Below are positions 1 to 9,981 of a DNA stretch of 64,000 bases, piece after piece. Positions within the stretch are counted from its first letter, which is position 1. Each line of letters starts with the position of its first letter. This DNA is from Pseudomonadota bacterium. GTDB lineage: Bacteria; Pseudomonadota; Alphaproteobacteria; Rhodospirillales; Magnetospirillaceae. The position numbers and the translations under genes are program-made. The DNA lies in assembly GCA_021793155.1 (NCBI GenBank), contig JAJYTF010000002.1, positions 126,392-190,391 of the forward strand. The letters are read 5' to 3'. Under the pieces are notes generated by a model, which worked only from the letters and a program-made list of their open reading frames with translations, did not search any database and was not told where the DNA came from.

Positions 1-246
1 AAAATGACCGCTTGGGCGAATGCCAATTCGGCAGCTTTGGGTCAACAAGAAAGGTAGAGCCCGCGCATTGCTGCGGCGGCTAACCGGTCGATCTCGGACG
101 CGCCCACGGTGGCCACGGCACCGGAGCTTGGGGCCATAACCAGCCTATCCATAATGGCGCGAAGCCGCCACCTCTGGTAGAAATTTCTGAGTCTAACTGG
201 CCGAGTTTCCGGGGAGACGGTCACTGGAACGAACCGCGGAAGTAAA

Positions 247-768
247 ATGCAGTACGCTGAGTGGAACTGCAGCTGGGGTATCGCGGCGGGCGTGATTGGA
301 CTGGGCGTGCGCCGGCTACTGGACCAACGAAAAAGGCGCCGCGCCGAACTGTCACAAACTCCTGCGCTCGAGCGGGAGGGTGCTACGTTGACGGAACTTG
401 ACAAGATCGTCTTGGAGATTGCACGGCATGAAGCCTTGGCAACCAGATACGAATCCCGTCGACCACTATTTCGGGCCGAACCGCTGAAAGATGAAAACGC
501 TGAAGGCGGTTGGGATTTCTTCTTGGAGGACTGGGGCAAAGAAATTTTCGATGCTTATACTCGGCTCTTCCCCGAAATCCGGGAAATGAGGCAGGGAAAG
601 CGCGAGCGGCGGCTTCTTATCGCCGTCGAGAGATCACGTGCGGCGCGGGCTGAATGTGCGAAGCTATACATTACATCGCCTCATGGCGAATTCGGGGCCA
701 TCCCCGACTGGATGCTTATTGGAGCACGTGAGAGTGATGAAGTGGCAAATCCACCAGTCTGGATTTGA
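247..768 (+). CDS. hypothetical protein
   Basis: A 173-residue reading frame whose ATG is preceded by a plausible Shine-Dalgarno (GGAAG about 5 nt upstream). I recognise no family. The first ~20 residues are mildly hydrophobic (WGIAAGVIGLGV), followed by a basic stretch (QRKRRR), which could be one membrane anchor; the rest is charged and probably helical. It stands alone at the left edge with no conserved neighbours, in sequence that looks accessory rather than core. It could be a genuine orphan gene or a chance frame. Confidence 0.45.
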   Translation: MQYAEWNCSWGIAAGVIGLGVRRLLDQRKRRRAELSQTPALEREGATLTELDKIVLEIARHEALATRYESRRPLFRAEPLKDENAEGGWDFFLEDWGKEIFDAYTRLFPEIREMRQGKRERRLLIAVERSRAARAECAKLYITSPHGEFGAIPDWMLIGARESDEVANPPVWI

Positions 769-1204
769 AGCTCTGCCGCAATCTCAACTCCGGGGTCGGC
801 ATGTTGCGGCCGGCGTTATGCTGAAGGGCAGGTTGGGGTTCAAGATTTGCCGGTCGAACGCCGACCATCGAGAGTTCGCTCAATGCTGAAATCGCCGGAA
901 GCGGCGATCGTAATCTGGTCGCCACGCCACGAGGTTTCCGTTTGCCGGCGGCGCGCCCATGGGCGGCCTTTTTTACGAGGGCAAGACAAAAGCGTCTCTC
1001 CGGTCGATCGCCAAGTCCTTGACAGGATTTGCCTTTCACCGTGCCGTTCGGTTCTGTCGCGAGCCGCGGAAAGCCAATTTCCCAACGAATTCAATGCCTT
1101 TTCCCGCACTGACTGCCGAAAATGGCAGCCACCCTCGGCTTCCGTGCGCTTCGTGGCTACGCGGTCGCTTCTGGCCCCAGGCTTCCCTCCCCTCCCCTGA
1201 CATG
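769..1204. other. intergenic region without supported gene
   Basis: About 430 bases between the hypothetical gene and the tRNA-Phe terminator. Reading frames occur on both strands, but they overlap each other, have arginine/proline-rich compositions typical of shadow frames and match no family I know. I see no repeat or RNA signature. Confidence 0.5.
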
Positions 1205-1239
1205 GAAAACCCCCGAAACCTCTTCGGTTTCAGGGGCTT
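1205..1239 (-). terminator. rho-independent terminator of tRNA-Phe
   Basis: On the minus strand this reads as a hairpin (CCCCTGAAACC, loop, GGTTTCGGGG) followed by GTTTT. It begins only 4 bases after the CCA end of the tRNA-Phe gene, so it most likely ends that transcript. Confidence 0.75.
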
Positions 1240-1243
1240 AAAG

Positions 1244-1319
1244 TGGTGCCCAGGGGCGGAATCGAACCACCGACACTGTGATTTTCAGTCACATGCTCTA
1301 CCAACTGAGCTACCTGGGC
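1244..1319 (-). tRNA. tRNA-Phe (GAA)
   Basis: A complete 76-nt cloverleaf on the minus strand with an encoded CCA. The acceptor stem pairs GCCCAGG with CCTGGGC, the D-loop region reads AGCTCAGTTGGTAGAGC, the anticodon loop CTGAAAA gives anticodon GAA, and the T-loop contains GGTTCGATTCC. A terminator follows directly. Confidence 0.96.
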
Positions 1320-1401
1320 ACAGGGCTCACCTCGCGGTGAGGACGCCGCTTATAGACAAAAAGCCGATGGCTGTCCATACCCGTTGCAGCCGTGCTCCGA
1401 T

Positions 1402-1602
1402 TCATTCGTCATCGGCATCGCCAACGATGCCGACGCCGGCCGAAGGCCGCGCATCGTCACCGGGCACGCGGTATTCTTCGCCCAACCACCGCCCCAGATC
1501 CACATTGGCACAACGGGCCGAGCAGAAGGGCCCAAACGCCGCCAGGCTCGCCTTGCCGCAGATCGGGCATTTGGTCTGACGCTTGATGGGAGCCTGACTC
1601 AT
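1402..1602 (-). CDS. yacG: DNA gyrase inhibitor YacG
   Basis: A 66-residue zinc-ribbon protein of the YacG family, which binds GyrB and inhibits gyrase. The four zinc-binding cysteines are visible as CPICG near residue 12 and CSARC near residue 27, followed by the conserved VDLGRWLGEEYRVPG segment. Length and motif order match the family. Its ATG overlaps the stop codon of the upstream RNase gene by 4 bases, so translation is probably coupled. It is the last gene of the infA-maf-rng-yacG run common in alphaproteobacteria. Confidence 0.93.
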   Translation of the reverse strand: MSQAPIKRQTKCPICGKASLAAFGPFCSARCANVDLGRWLGEEYRVPGDDARPSAGVGIVGDADDE

Positions 1603-2906
1603 GGTTCCTCCTCGACGACATCAAAGAGAACGACTTCGGCGTTCTCCTTCAGCACCGGCGGCCGCCCCAGCCGACGTGCGACCTCGGCCAGAGCGGCGGG
1701 CCGGCGGCGCAGGGCGGTCACCACCGCCGGCGCGGCCGCCAGGGCCAGGCGCGCGGCAGGGCGTTCCGCCGCCTCCCTCAAGATCGCCCGCAGCCCATCA
1801 AGTCCGATGGTGTCGGCGCTGCGTCGCGATGCCGACGGGACCAGCATGGTTTCGGCCAAGCCTGGCCGTCGCCGTTCGCGAGTGATCTCGACCAGGCCGA
1901 GCGGCGTCGCGCCGACAATCTGGGTCGGCGTCGGGTCTGCGGCAACCGCCTCACGTAATTTTTCCATGACGCGGTTGAGAACCCTGCGGTCGCGCAGCGG
2001 GATGACGTCCACCAGGATATGTCCAGCCAAGCCCCGCAGCCGTAGCTGGCGGGCGACTTCGGGCATTGCGGCCAGATTGGCGTCCAGTGCCGAGCCCGAA
2101 CCGCTGTCGATATCGATGACGGTAGCGGCCGACGTCTGTTCGATGATCAGGGCGCCGCCATCCGGCAGGGCCACCCGCGGCTCCAGCGCCGCTTCAAGGG
2201 CTTCGGCCGCTCCGGACCGTTCAAAAACCCCGGGCTGCAATTCGGCCGAAGGAAAGACCGCCCGCCAATCGGCCAAGCCCGCCGGGTCGTCCACCAGCAC
2301 CCGTTCGACCTCCGGATAGTCGGCCAGTAGGCGGGCCGGAAGAGATGTCCCCGCGATCCGCGCCGGTGGTGCCGCCCGCTCGGCGGCCACCGCAACGGCC
2401 CGCCAACGCTGCCGTAGAGAATGCAGTTCGGCAACCACTTGCCGGCTGGCGGCGCCGGCCGCTTCGGTTCGCACCACGGCCCCCTCGCCTTCCGCCAGTT
2501 CGCTTGCCAGCGCGTCTCGCAGGCGGCCCCGTTCGGCCTCGTCGGCGATGCGGCGCGACAGGTTGAGGCCGGAACGGAACGGGGTGTATGCCAACCACCG
2601 GCCGGCCAGGGACGGCGCAGCCGTGAGCGCGGCCCCCTTGCCGCCACGGGCGGCGGCGGTTACCTGCACCAGCACCGTGTCGCCCTCGCCGAGCCGGCGC
2701 GGCGCGGCGAGAAATCCGGGCTGCGGGTCGCCGATGTCGACGAAGGCTGCATCGAGACGGCGGTTGACCGCAAGCACCCGTCCCACGAAGACGTCGCCCG
2801 GTGCGGCATCGCCACGATCGATGATGAATTCCACGGGTCGGCCGGCGGCCAGCAGGGCGATCCTGGTTTCACCCGGCGCGCAGGAGACGACGACCTCGTC
2901 AGCCAT
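1599..2906 (-). CDS. rng: ribonuclease G/E family endoribonuclease
   Basis: A 435-residue RNase E/G family enzyme that would cut single-stranded RNA in rRNA maturation and mRNA decay. An S1-like RNA-binding region lies near residues 35-110 (VGRVLAVNRRLDAAFVDIG). The catalytic core has the two metal-binding aspartates in VIDIDSGSG (D265) and ILVDVIPL (D300). The long C-terminal scaffold of RNase E is absent, so it is RNase G-sized. I chose the ATG at 2906 (MADEVVVS) because the upstream extension is only the maf frame read out of phase. It overlaps the maf stop by 8 bases and the yacG start by 4, implying one operon. Confidence 0.9.
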   Translation of the reverse strand: MADEVVVSCAPGETRIALLAAGRPVEFIIDRGDAAPGDVFVGRVLAVNRRLDAAFVDIGDPQPGFLAAPRRLGEGDTVLVQVTAAARGGKGAALTAAPSLAGRWLAYTPFRSGLNLSRRIADEAERGRLRDALASELAEGEGAVVRTEAAGAASRQVVAELHSLRQRWRAVAVAAERAAPPARIAGTSLPARLLADYPEVERVLVDDPAGLADWRAVFPSAELQPGVFERSGAAEALEAALEPRVALPDGGALIIEQTSAATVIDIDSGSGSALDANLAAMPEVARQLRLRGLAGHILVDVIPLRDRRVLNRVMEKLREAVAADPTPTQIVGATPLGLVEITRERRRPGLAETMLVPSASRRSADTIGLDGLRAILREAAERPAARLALAAAPAVVTALRRRPAALAEVARRLGRPPVLKENAEVVLFDVVEEEP

Positions 2907-3480
2907 AGCCCAGGCCGCGCAGCAGGCCATAGGTTTCATGGAGCGGCAAGCCGACCACGTTGGAATAGGAGCCCGCCAGATGGCGCACGAATGCCGCCGC
3001 TCGCCCCTGGATGGCATAGCCCCCGGCCTTGCCATGCCATTCGCCCGAGGCGACGTAACCGTCCAGTTCGGCCTGCCCCAGGCGCTTGAAAGTCACTATG
3101 GTGGAGACCACGCGATGGACCATGCGACCGTCGGGCGCGATCACGCAGACCCCGCCGATAACACGATGGCGCCGTCCGGACAGCATCTTCAGGCAGGCCC
3201 GAGCCTGGCGCTCCTCTTCTGCCTTGGGCAGGATGCGCCGGCCGCAAGCCACCACCGTATCGGCTGCCAGAACAAAGGTATCCCGGTGGCGCGCCGCCAC
3301 TTCGCGAGCCTTGGCTTCGGCGAGGCGGGCAGCATGGGGAATGGGAAGTTCGCGTGGAAATGGCGTCTCGTCAATGCCCGCCGGATCGACCAAGCGGGGA
3401 ACAATGCCGATCTGGGCCAGCAGATCGAGCCGCCGCGGTGAGGCTGACGCGAGAATCAAGCCTGGCGACGTCAGAAGCAA
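2899..3480 (-). CDS. maf: Maf family nucleotide pyrophosphatase
   Basis: A 193-residue Maf/YhdE-type protein, a family that hydrolyses non-canonical or methylated nucleoside triphosphates. The signature SASPRRLDLL is at residues ~12-21, followed by AEAKAREVA and the metal/catalytic segment AADTVV near residue 71, with the C-terminal GGYAIQGRAAAFV and VVGLPL blocks. Length is typical. It lies immediately after infA (1-base gap) and overlaps rng, so it belongs to the same transcription unit. Confidence 0.93.
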   Translation of the reverse strand: MLLTSPGLILASASPRRLDLLAQIGIVPRLVDPAGIDETPFPRELPIPHAARLAEAKAREVAARHRDTFVLAADTVVACGRRILPKAEEERQARACLKMLSGRRHRVIGGVCVIAPDGRMVHRVVSTIVTFKRLGQAELDGYVASGEWHGKAGGYAIQGRAAAFVRHLAGSYSNVVGLPLHETYGLLRGLGYG

Positions 3481-3481
3481 A

Positions 3482-3700
3482 TCACTTGAACCGAAAGGTA
3501 ATACGCCCCTTGGTCAGGTCGTAGGGCGTCATTTCAACATTGACCCGATCGCCGGCCAACACGCGAATTCGGTTCTTGCGCATTTTGCCCGACGTATGGG
3601 CTAGAATCTCATGTTCGTTGTCGAGCTTAACGCGAAACATCGCGTTGGGTAGAAGTTCGGTCACGGTACCCGAAAACTCGATCACGTCTTCCTTCGCCAT
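3482..3700 (-). CDS. infA: translation initiation factor IF-1
   Basis: A 72-residue S1/OB-fold initiation factor that binds the ribosomal A site with IF-2 and IF-3. The sequence starts [11 protein letters not shown] and carries the characteristic [22 protein letters not shown] block and C-terminal KGRITFRFK. The ATG at 3700 is preceded by a strong AGGAGGG ribosome-binding site. It heads the infA-maf-rng-yacG run. Confidence 0.97.
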   Translation of the reverse strand: MAKEDVIEFSGTVTELLPNAMFRVKLDNEHEILAHTSGKMRKNRIRVLAGDRVNVEMTPYDLTKGRITFRFK

Positions 3701-3842
3701 TGGCCCTCCTTGAGCCAAGTTTTTTCGCGCATGATAAGTGATAGCCGGACGAAAAATGGTCAAGACATTTCCGAATGGTAAAGCCAGCCATCCGGCGCGC
3801 GCATGGCTGAGCAGGACATTCAACGGCATGGGCGGCGCGCGT

Positions 3843-4286
3843 TCAGTCGCGCGCCGAGGCCAGCGGAAATCGCTCGAGAATGTGGCGTTCGAGCTCGTCG
3901 CGGACACGCCGATAGGCCTCCATCCGGGTCTCGCGGTTGCCCTCGACCAGGGACGGATCGAAGGTGTTCCAGAATTCCACCTCGCAGGCCATGGTGCGGG
4001 TCATCTCGACGGCGTGGTGCTGGGCCTCGGGCGACAGCGAAATGACCAGATCGAAGCTGGTGTCTTCCAGCTCCTCGAAACTGCGGGGATGATGCCGGGA
4101 AATGTCCATGCCGATCTCGTCCATCGCCGCCACGGCGAATGCGTCGGCCTCCCCTTTATGAACGCCCACCGACTCCACCCAGACCTGCCGGCCATGGAAA
4201 TGCTTCATCATGGCTTCGGCCATCGGGGAACGGATGGTGTTCATCGTGCAGGCAAACAGCACAGCCGAGGGGCGTTCGATGGGCAA
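3843..4286 (-). CDS. low-molecular-weight protein-tyrosine phosphatase family protein
   Basis: A 147-residue protein of the LMW phosphatase / thioredoxin-type arsenate reductase fold. The P-loop CTMNTIR near residues 13-19 fits CX5R, with a following SPMAEA as in arsenate reductase-like members, and ISLSPEAQ near residue 82 is the usual second active-site region. The C-terminal aspartate pair of true tyrosine phosphatases is not clear, so the substrate is uncertain. It sits between the UPF0262 gene (7-base gap) and infA, a conserved alphaproteobacterial placement that suggests a housekeeping role. Confidence 0.85.
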   Translation of the reverse strand: MPIERPSAVLFACTMNTIRSPMAEAMMKHFHGRQVWVESVGVHKGEADAFAVAAMDEIGMDISRHHPRSFEELEDTSFDLVISLSPEAQHHAVEMTRTMACEVEFWNTFDPSLVEGNRETRMEAYRRVRDELERHILERFPLASARD

Positions 4287-4293
4287 CCTCAGG

Positions 4294-4773
4294 CTACCCC
4301 CGAATATGGAGGACGCAGACCAGGGTGAACAGGCGCCGCGCCGTTTCGAAATCCACTTCCGCCTTTCCGGCCAAGCGTTGCCGCAGCAGTTCCGATCCTT
4401 CGTTGTGAAGGCCTCGCCGCCCCATGTCGATGGCTTCGATCTGCGAAGGCGTCGATTTCTTGATGGCGCTGTAATAGCTTTCGCAGACCATGAAGTAGTC
4501 CTTGACGATGGTGCGGAACGGTGCCAGCGGCAGGTTTATTTCGACCAACGGCAGGCCGTCTTCGGTGCGCACGTCCAGGCACAAGCGGTTCTCCGCCACG
4601 CTGATATGGAGTGCGTAAGGCCCCAGGAAGTCCCCTTCCGGCCGGAAATAGTTGTCTTCCAGCAGATCGTAGATGGCGATCGCGCGCTCGTGCTCAACTT
4701 CCGGCTTGCGGCGAACGAAGGTTTTTTCGTCCAACTGGACGTGTGTCAGCCGATGATGCCGCTCGGGGCTCAC
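4294..4773 (-). CDS. UPF0262 family protein
   Basis: A 159-residue protein matching the UPF0262 family, which is found in alphaproteobacteria and has no known function. Recognisable stretches are [18 protein letters not shown], the central [21 protein letters not shown] and the [17 protein letters not shown] block. It overlaps hisD by 4 bases and is followed by the phosphatase gene, so it is part of the his-linked operon. No catalytic motif is evident. Confidence 0.85.
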   Translation of the reverse strand: MSPERHHRLTHVQLDEKTFVRRKPEVEHERAIAIYDLLEDNYFRPEGDFLGPYALHISVAENRLCLDVRTEDGLPLVEINLPLAPFRTIVKDYFMVCESYYSAIKKSTPSQIEAIDMGRRGLHNEGSELLRQRLAGKAEVDFETARRLFTLVCVLHIRG

Positions 4774-6074
4774 GGTGTCCTCGGCAGGTTGAGACGCAAC
4801 GCCACACTCAGCGCATGCGCTCCCAACCCCTCGGCCCGGGCCAAGGTAACGGCGATCGGGCCGATCTGGCGCAACGACGCGCTGTCGCAGCCAAGCAATG
4901 TCGTCCGCTTCATGAAATCGAGCACACCCAACCCGGACGAGAAACGGGCGCTGCGGGCCGTCGGCAGGACATGGTTCGGGCCACCTACGTAATCGCCCAC
5001 CGCTTCGGGCGTATAGCGCCCCAGGAAGATAGCCCCCGCATTGCGCACCTTCTGCGACAGGATCTCGGGCTGATCCACCGCCAGTTCAAGATGTTCCGGT
5101 GCGATACGGTCGATCAGTTCGACTGCCGCGTCGATCTGCGGCACCACGATGACCGCGCCGTGCGCCTCCCAGCTCTCGCCGGCAATTGCGGCGCGCGGCA
5201 GGGTGGTCAGATGGCCGTCGACCGCCTTCATCACCTCGCGCCCGAATGCCGCATCGTCGGTGATCAGGATGGATTGGGCCGCCGTGTCGTGTTCGGCCTG
5301 GCTCAGCAGGTCGGCGGCGATCCACGAGGGGTCGTTGAAGCGGTCGGCCACCACCAGGATCTCCGAGGGGCCAGCGATCATGTCGATGCCGACGGTGCCG
5401 AAGACCTGGCGCTTGGCCGCCGCCACAAAGGCATTTCCCGGGCCGACGATCTTGTCCACCGGACGGATGGTTGCCGTGCCGAAGGCCAGTGCGGCAACTG
5501 CCTGCGCTCCGCCCACCCGGTAGATCTCGTCGATACCGGCGATGCGTGCCGCCGCCAGCACCAGTGGATTGAGCTTGCCGTCAGGCGTCGGCACCACCAT
5601 GACCAGCCGCTCGACGCCCGCCACCTTGGCGGGAATAGCGTTCATCAGCACCGAGGACGGATAGGATGCGGTGCCGCCGGGCACGTAAAGCCCCGCGGCG
5701 CCAAGCGGCGTCCAGCGATAGCCCAGGCTCACCCCCGCCGGATCGGTGTAGCTCAGGCTTTCCGGCTTCTGGCAGCGGTGGAACTCCTCGATCCGCCAAG
5801 CCGCCTGTTCCAGGGCCGCTACGGTATCGCCTGAGCAGTCGGCAATAGCGGCATCCACTTCGTCCCGCCCGATGGGCAGCGCGCCGGCATCGATGCTGGT
5901 GCGGTCAAAGCGGTTGGTATACTCGACCAGGGCGGCATCGCCACGAACGCGGACATCCTCGATGATGGCCGCCACTATGGCGTTAACGTCGGCTGCGGTT
6001 TCCCGCTTGTCGTCGAGCAGCTGGGCGAAGGCCCCGGCAAAGCCTGGGGTGCCGAAAATAAGTTCACGGGCCAT
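4770..6074 (-). CDS. hisD: histidinol dehydrogenase
   Basis: A 434-residue NAD-dependent, zinc-containing enzyme that carries out the last two oxidations of histidine synthesis (L-histidinol to L-histidine). Family blocks are clear: [20 protein letters not shown], the [13 protein letters not shown] nucleotide-binding region, [19 protein letters not shown] with the zinc ligands, and the C-terminal GPNHVLPT and [11 protein letters not shown]. Full length. The start overlaps the end of hisG by 11 bases, so the two are coupled. Confidence 0.97.
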   Translation of the reverse strand: MARELIFGTPGFAGAFAQLLDDKRETAADVNAIVAAIIEDVRVRGDAALVEYTNRFDRTSIDAGALPIGRDEVDAAIADCSGDTVAALEQAAWRIEEFHRCQKPESLSYTDPAGVSLGYRWTPLGAAGLYVPGGTASYPSSVLMNAIPAKVAGVERLVMVVPTPDGKLNPLVLAAARIAGIDEIYRVGGAQAVAALAFGTATIRPVDKIVGPGNAFVAAAKRQVFGTVGIDMIAGPSEILVVADRFNDPSWIAADLLSQAEHDTAAQSILITDDAAFGREVMKAVDGHLTTLPRAAIAGESWEAHGAVIVVPQIDAAVELIDRIAPEHLELAVDQPEILSQKVRNAGAIFLGRYTPEAVGDYVGGPNHVLPTARSARFSSGLGVLDFMKRTTLLGCDSASLRQIGPIAVTLARAEGLGAHALSVALRLNLPRTP

Positions 6075-6738
6075 TGGCGATCTCGCGGAAACGGTCGATC
6101 CATCCGGCCATTTCCTCAGGCCGGGTTTTCAGGGCGGCGCGGTTGACGATCAGGCGCGAACTAATGTCGGCGATATGCTCGATCTCCACCAGCCCGTTGG
6201 CGCGGAGCGTCGAGCCGGTCGACACCAGGTCGACGATACGCCGGCACAGGCCGAGGCTGGGGGCCAGCTCCATGGCGCCGTTCAGCTTGATGCATTCGGC
6301 CTGGACACCGCGCTGCGAAAAATGGCGCGCGGTGATGGCCGGATATTTGGTGGCGATGCGGATATGGCTCCACCGCGACGGATCGTCGGCCCCCGCCAGT
6401 TCCACCGGTTCGGCGACCGCCAGACGGCATTTGCCGATCTTGAGATCAAGCGGCGCGTAGATTTCCGGGTAGTCGAATTCCATCAACACGTCGTTTCCGG
6501 CGATGCCCATCTGCGCCGCGCCAAAGGCGACGAAGGTGGCGACGTCGAAGGCACGGACGCGAATGATGTCGATATGGGGGTGGTTCGTGGAAAAGCGGAG
6601 CGCCCGCGATTTCGGATTGTCGAAGTCGGGCTCGGGCTCGATGCCGGCAGCCCTTACCAGCGGCATCGCCTCGTCCAGGATCCGCCCCTTGGGCAGGGCC
6701 AGCACCAATTTGTCCACGCTGTTCACCATTCCGTCCAT
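6064..6738 (-). CDS. hisG: ATP phosphoribosyltransferase, short form
   Basis: A 224-residue HisG catalysing the first committed step of histidine synthesis (ATP plus PRPP to phosphoribosyl-ATP). The N-terminal [12 protein letters not shown] and the PRPP-binding [14 protein letters not shown] segment are present. The C-terminal regulatory domain of long HisG is missing, so this is the short form, which in other bacteria needs a separate HisZ regulatory subunit. No hisZ is in this window. hisG overlaps hisD by 11 bases and is followed by the UPF0262 gene. Confidence 0.95.
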   Translation of the reverse strand: MDGMVNSVDKLVLALPKGRILDEAMPLVRAAGIEPEPDFDNPKSRALRFSTNHPHIDIIRVRAFDVATFVAFGAAQMGIAGNDVLMEFDYPEIYAPLDLKIGKCRLAVAEPVELAGADDPSRWSHIRIATKYPAITARHFSQRGVQAECIKLNGAMELAPSLGLCRRIVDLVSTGSTLRANGLVEIEHIADISSRLIVNRAALKTRPEEMAGWIDRFREIANGP

Positions 6739-6762
6739 GCAGTGGGGTGGCCCCGCCTTATC

Positions 6763-6833
6763 GTCATCCTGGCGACCGAAGGGAGGAAGGATCTCGTCGG
6801 CTCAGGAAGATCCCTCGCTTCGCTCGGGATGAC
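6763..6833. repeat. intergenic palindromic repeat element
   Basis: Between hisG and murA, outer arms GTCATCC (6763) and GGATGAC (6827) enclose inner arms GGATCT (6789) and AGATCC (6808), with CTCGCTTCGCTC in the right flank. This resembles the GTCATCC...GGATGAC-type dispersed palindromes common in alphaproteobacterial intergenic DNA. I saw no second copy in the window. Confidence 0.55.
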
Positions 6834-6925
6834 AGGAGTCAAACTGCGTGCGAAACCGCTATACGCAGGCTATTTACTCGGTTTTTGCACTGCGGCGCAA
6901 GCGACCCTGGAATCGCCGGTTGAGC

Positions 6926-8230
6926 TTACTCGGCGGCATCCCCGTCCTTGATCCGCTCGATCCGCGCGCCGCAGGCGGCAAGTTTTTCCTCCACCCGCTC
7001 GTAGCCGCGGTCCAGGTGATAGACGCGGTTGACCACGGTCTCGCCCTCGGCCGCCAGGCCCGCCAGCACCAGCGATACCGAGGCCCTGAGGTCGGTTGCC
7101 ATGACCGGGGCGCCGGACAGCTTGGGCACGCCGCGCACGATCGCCGAAGCGCCGTGGACGTTCACCCGCGCCCCCATGCGGGCCAGTTCGGGGACGTGCA
7201 TGAAGCGGTTCTCGAAAATCGTCTCGGTGATCATGCTGGCCCCATCCGCCGTCGCCATCAGGGCCATCAACTGGGCCTGCATGTCGGTCGGGAAGCCGGG
7301 ATAGGGCTCGGTCATGATGTCGACGCCGGTCAGTCGGGTGCGATCCGCGCAAACCCGGAAGCCGCGCTCGGTGTCCTCGATCACCGCACCGCATTCCACG
7401 AGAACTTTTTCCACCGACTGCATCAGGTCGCGCCGCGCGCCGACCAGTTCGATGTCGCCCCGGGTGATGGCGGCCGCCACCGCATAGGTCCCGGTCTCGA
7501 TGCGGTCGGGCAGCACCGAATACTGGGCACCGTGCAGCCGCTCCACACCTTGGATGTGCAGCGTTCCCGAGCCCAGCCCGTCGATCTTCGCCCCCATGGC
7601 GATCAGGCAGTGCGCCAGGTCGCAGACTTCGGGTTCGCGCGCGGCGTTGGCGATTACCGTTTCGCCGTCGGCCAGGGCGGCGGCCATCAGGGTGTTTTCC
7701 GTGCCGCCGACGGTCACCTGGGGGAATACCACATGGGCGCCCTTCAGCCGGCCGCCGGGCACGTCGGCCACGACGTAGCCACCTTCCACCTGGATACGCG
7801 CCCCCATCTGCTCCAATGCCTTCAGGTGCAGGTCCACCGGACGGGTGCCGATGGCGCAGCCCCCGGGCAGCGACACCTTGGCCTGGCCGCAACGGGCCAG
7901 CAGCGGTCCCAGCACCAGAACCGAGGCACGCATCTTGCGCACCAGGTCGTAGGGTGCCGTGGTGTTGGAAATGTTGGCCGCCGTCAGTTCCAGCACGCGC
8001 CCGGTATGGCCGCCGTTGGCGGCGTGGCCGTTGAGCGACATGGACACACCGTGCTGCGACAACAGGTTGGCCATGGTGGTGATGTCCACCAGATGCGGCA
8101 AGTTGGACAGGCTGAGCGTCTCGTCGGTCAGCAGGCAGGCCGGCATGAGGGCGAGCGCGGCGTTCTTCGCGCCGCCGATGGGAATGACGCCCCGAAGCGG
8201 AGTGCCGCCGAAAATGCGGATCTTGTCCAT
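6926..8230 (-). CDS. murA: UDP-N-acetylglucosamine 1-carboxyvinyltransferase
   Basis: A 434-residue enolpyruvyl transferase that commits UDP-GlcNAc to peptidoglycan synthesis using phosphoenolpyruvate. The substrate-binding Lys-Asn pair lies at residues 22-23 (GGAKNAAL), and the fosfomycin-sensitive active-site cysteine at about residue 125 in [15 protein letters not shown]. The two repeated inside-out barrel halves are both present and the end ([18 protein letters not shown]) is canonical. An AAAGGAGG-like site lies ahead of the start within the 45-base gap to dcd. Confidence 0.97.
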   Translation of the reverse strand: MDKIRIFGGTPLRGVIPIGGAKNAALALMPACLLTDETLSLSNLPHLVDITTMANLLSQHGVSMSLNGHAANGGHTGRVLELTAANISNTTAPYDLVRKMRASVLVLGPLLARCGQAKVSLPGGCAIGTRPVDLHLKALEQMGARIQVEGGYVVADVPGGRLKGAHVVFPQVTVGGTENTLMAAALADGETVIANAAREPEVCDLAHCLIAMGAKIDGLGSGTLHIQGVERLHGAQYSVLPDRIETGTYAVAAAITRGDIELVGARRDLMQSVEKVLVECGAVIEDTERGFRVCADRTRLTGVDIMTEPYPGFPTDMQAQLMALMATADGASMITETIFENRFMHVPELARMGARVNVHGASAIVRGVPKLSGAPVMATDLRASVSLVLAGLAAEGETVVNRVYHLDRGYERVEEKLAACGARIERIKDGDAAE

Positions 8231-8275
8231 GAACCTTGTCCTGAAAGGAGGAAACGCCGCCCTTTGCGCCGCGCC

Positions 8276-8830
8276 TTACAGGCGCGGCAGGGTCACGCCG
8301 CGCTGGGCCTGGTACTTGCCCGACCGGTCACCGTAGGAGGTCTCGCAGCCGCTGTCGGCCTTGAGAAAAATGAACTGGCAGGCCCCCTCGTTGGCGTAGA
8401 TCTTCGCCGGTAGCGGCGTGGTGTTGGAGAATTCCAGCGTCACATGGCCTTCCCATTCCGGCTCCAACGGAGTGACGTTGACGATAATGCCGCAACGGGC
8501 ATAGGTCGACTTGCCCAGGCAAATCACCAGCACGTCGCGCGGGATGCGGAAATATTCCACCGTGCGGGCCAGGGCAAAACTGTTGGGCGGAATGATGCAG
8601 ACATCCAGATCGCGGTCGACGAAGCTCTTCTCGGAGAAGTCCTTGGGGTCGACCACCGCCGAGTCGACATTGGTGAAAATCTTGAATTCGCGCGATACCC
8701 GCGCGTCATACCCATAGGACGACAGCCCGTAGGAGATCACGCCGTCCCGCTTCAAGCATTCAGTGAATGGTTCGATCATGCCGTTCTTGACGGCCATGTC
8801 GCGGATCCAATGATCGGGCATCACGGGCAT
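8276..8830 (-). CDS. dcd: dCTP deaminase
   Basis: A 184-residue trimeric dCTP deaminase making dUTP for thymidylate synthesis. Recognisable are IEPF near the start, [10 protein letters not shown], the catalytic region [17 protein letters not shown] with [11 protein letters not shown], and the GACQFIF and SGKYQAQRG segments near the C-terminus. I place the start at 8830 ([11 protein letters not shown]) because the family begins at this point and GGGGAG lies upstream; the frame stays open further but the extension is not family sequence. Confidence 0.95.
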   Translation of the reverse strand: MPVMPDHWIRDMAVKNGMIEPFTECLKRDGVISYGLSSYGYDARVSREFKIFTNVDSAVVDPKDFSEKSFVDRDLDVCIIPPNSFALARTVEYFRIPRDVLVICLGKSTYARCGIIVNVTPLEPEWEGHVTLEFSNTTPLPAKIYANEGACQFIFLKADSGCETSYGDRSGKYQAQRGVTLPRL

Positions 8831-8919
8831 GGAAAGCTCCCCTTCACTGTCCCGCCTGGGCGGGAACCAACCTGCGCGTCCTTGTAGCGCAGGTCTGCTC
8901 ATCCCTACAAGGAGATGTG

Positions 8920-9120
8920 TCAGGAAGACGAATCGGCCCCATCTTTCGTCGTCGGAACACCACTTTCGAGGGAGGCCTCGGCCTCGTCCCTGGCCCGCGA
9001 CTGAGCCTTGCGCCGGCGCAGATTGGCGCGCAACGCCTCGGCCAGACGCCGTTTTTTTTCTTCCGCCTGCCGCCGGGCCCTGTCAGTGATGGCCGTCCCG
9101 CCGCCGCGCTGTTCGCTCAT
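8920..9120 (-). CDS. small conserved-looking basic protein
   Basis: A 66-residue, highly charged protein starting [18 protein letters not shown] with a strongly helical arginine/lysine/glutamate core ([19 protein letters not shown]) and an acidic tail. The pattern resembles short uncharacterised alphaproteobacterial proteins encoded beside housekeeping genes; I cannot name the family. An upstream in-frame ATG at 9216 exists, but the extra residues lack that composition. It sits between dcd and tRNA-Thr. Confidence 0.55.
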   Translation of the reverse strand: MSEQRGGGTAITDRARRQAEEKKRRLAEALRANLRRRKAQSRARDEAEASLESGVPTTKDGADSSS

Positions 9121-9289
9121 CGCGCTTTCCATGCTCGCTTCATAGCAGGCGCGACTTTGCGAAGCCGCAGCCCATCCGTCAAGCGATTGGGTTTTTTCCC
9201 GCAAATGAGCTTGCATCGCCCGCCCCGCTATGGCATGAAGTGCGCCTCGTCGCGCCGGGCTTTTGCTCCGGCCTCAACGACGACAGGTC

Positions 9290-9364
9290 GCTGGTGTAGC
9301 TCAGGGGTAGAGCACGTCCTTGGTAAGGACGGGGTCGGAGGTTCGATTCCTCTCACCAGCACCA
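9290..9364 (+). tRNA. tRNA-Thr (GGT)
   Basis: A complete 75-nt tRNA with encoded CCA. The acceptor stem pairs GCTGGTG with CACCAGC, the D arm reads AGCTCAGGGGTAGAGC, the anticodon loop TTGGTAA gives anticodon GGT between CGTCC and GGACG, and the T arm contains GGTTCGATTCC. An accessory island with two toxin-antitoxin loci begins downstream. Confidence 0.96.
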
Positions 9365-9642
9365 TTTTTCCAAAGGAAAATCAGATAGGTATCGGGCTCG
9401 TGCAAACGCCGCCCCTTCCGCTGTCCCGCGTTAGCAATCACCCAGCAATCACTCGCGCCCCGCTGTCGCGACGACCGCCGAAACTTCATCTTCTCCACCC
9501 GGAAGATTGAAAGCGGACCTTCAACGCGGACAGGCTGTCGGGCAGAAGTTGACCCTGAGCTGCCGCTCGACTTTCCCCGAACCGTCCACGACAATCGGGA
9601 CAGCATTCGCGCACCGATTGTATTGAAATCAGTCCGGAGGCA

Positions 9643-9981
9643 TTACCGGACGCTGATCTCGCAATCCACGACACGTTCCAATTCTGCAAGCCGTTCTGTG
9701 ACGGTGCCCCAAACGAGACGTCGTTGGACATCCTCGTAGTCGTGCCTGTAGACGTTGCCCGCGCCCGCTATCTGCGCCCAAGGGATGTTCGAATTCCGCA
9801 TTTTCAATTCGTCTGGCAACCTGCGCGACGCCTCGGAAATGATTTCGAGACAGCGAATCACGGCATAGAAGACCAGGGTGTTGCCTGCGAAATCTTCATA
9901 CGTCATGCCCGCGGTGAACTGTTTGGCCAGGGCGATGTTATCGCGGATGTCGAGAAGTGCCGCCTGGGGGTCAGAATGCAT
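9643..9981 (-). CDS. hepT: HepT-like HEPN-domain toxin (DUF86)
   Basis: A 112-residue all-helical protein of the DUF86/HepT family; characterised members are HEPN ribonucleases neutralised by an adjacent MNT nucleotidyltransferase. The motif region reads GNVYRHDYEDV: the catalytic histidine and following tyrosine of HXY are kept, but the usual leading arginine of RX4HXY is a glycine here. The tyrosine is the residue AMPylated in the studied HepT-MntA system. It overlaps the MNT gene by 11 bases and lies just downstream of tRNA-Thr. Confidence 0.85.
   Translation of the reverse strand: MHSDPQAALLDIRDNIALAKQFTAGMTYEDFAGNTLVFYAVIRCLEIISEASRRLPDELKMRNSNIPWAQIAGAGNVYRHDYEDVQRRLVWGTVTERLAELERVVDCEISVR

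Noticed and set aside
1384-2319. 311-codon plus-strand frame opposite yacG and rng
   Set aside because: Ser/Arg/Ala-rich antisense frame; the opposite strand has conserved proteins.
6848-8413. A 521-codon plus-strand frame opposite murA and dcd
   Set aside because: Shadow frame; both minus-strand genes are unambiguous.
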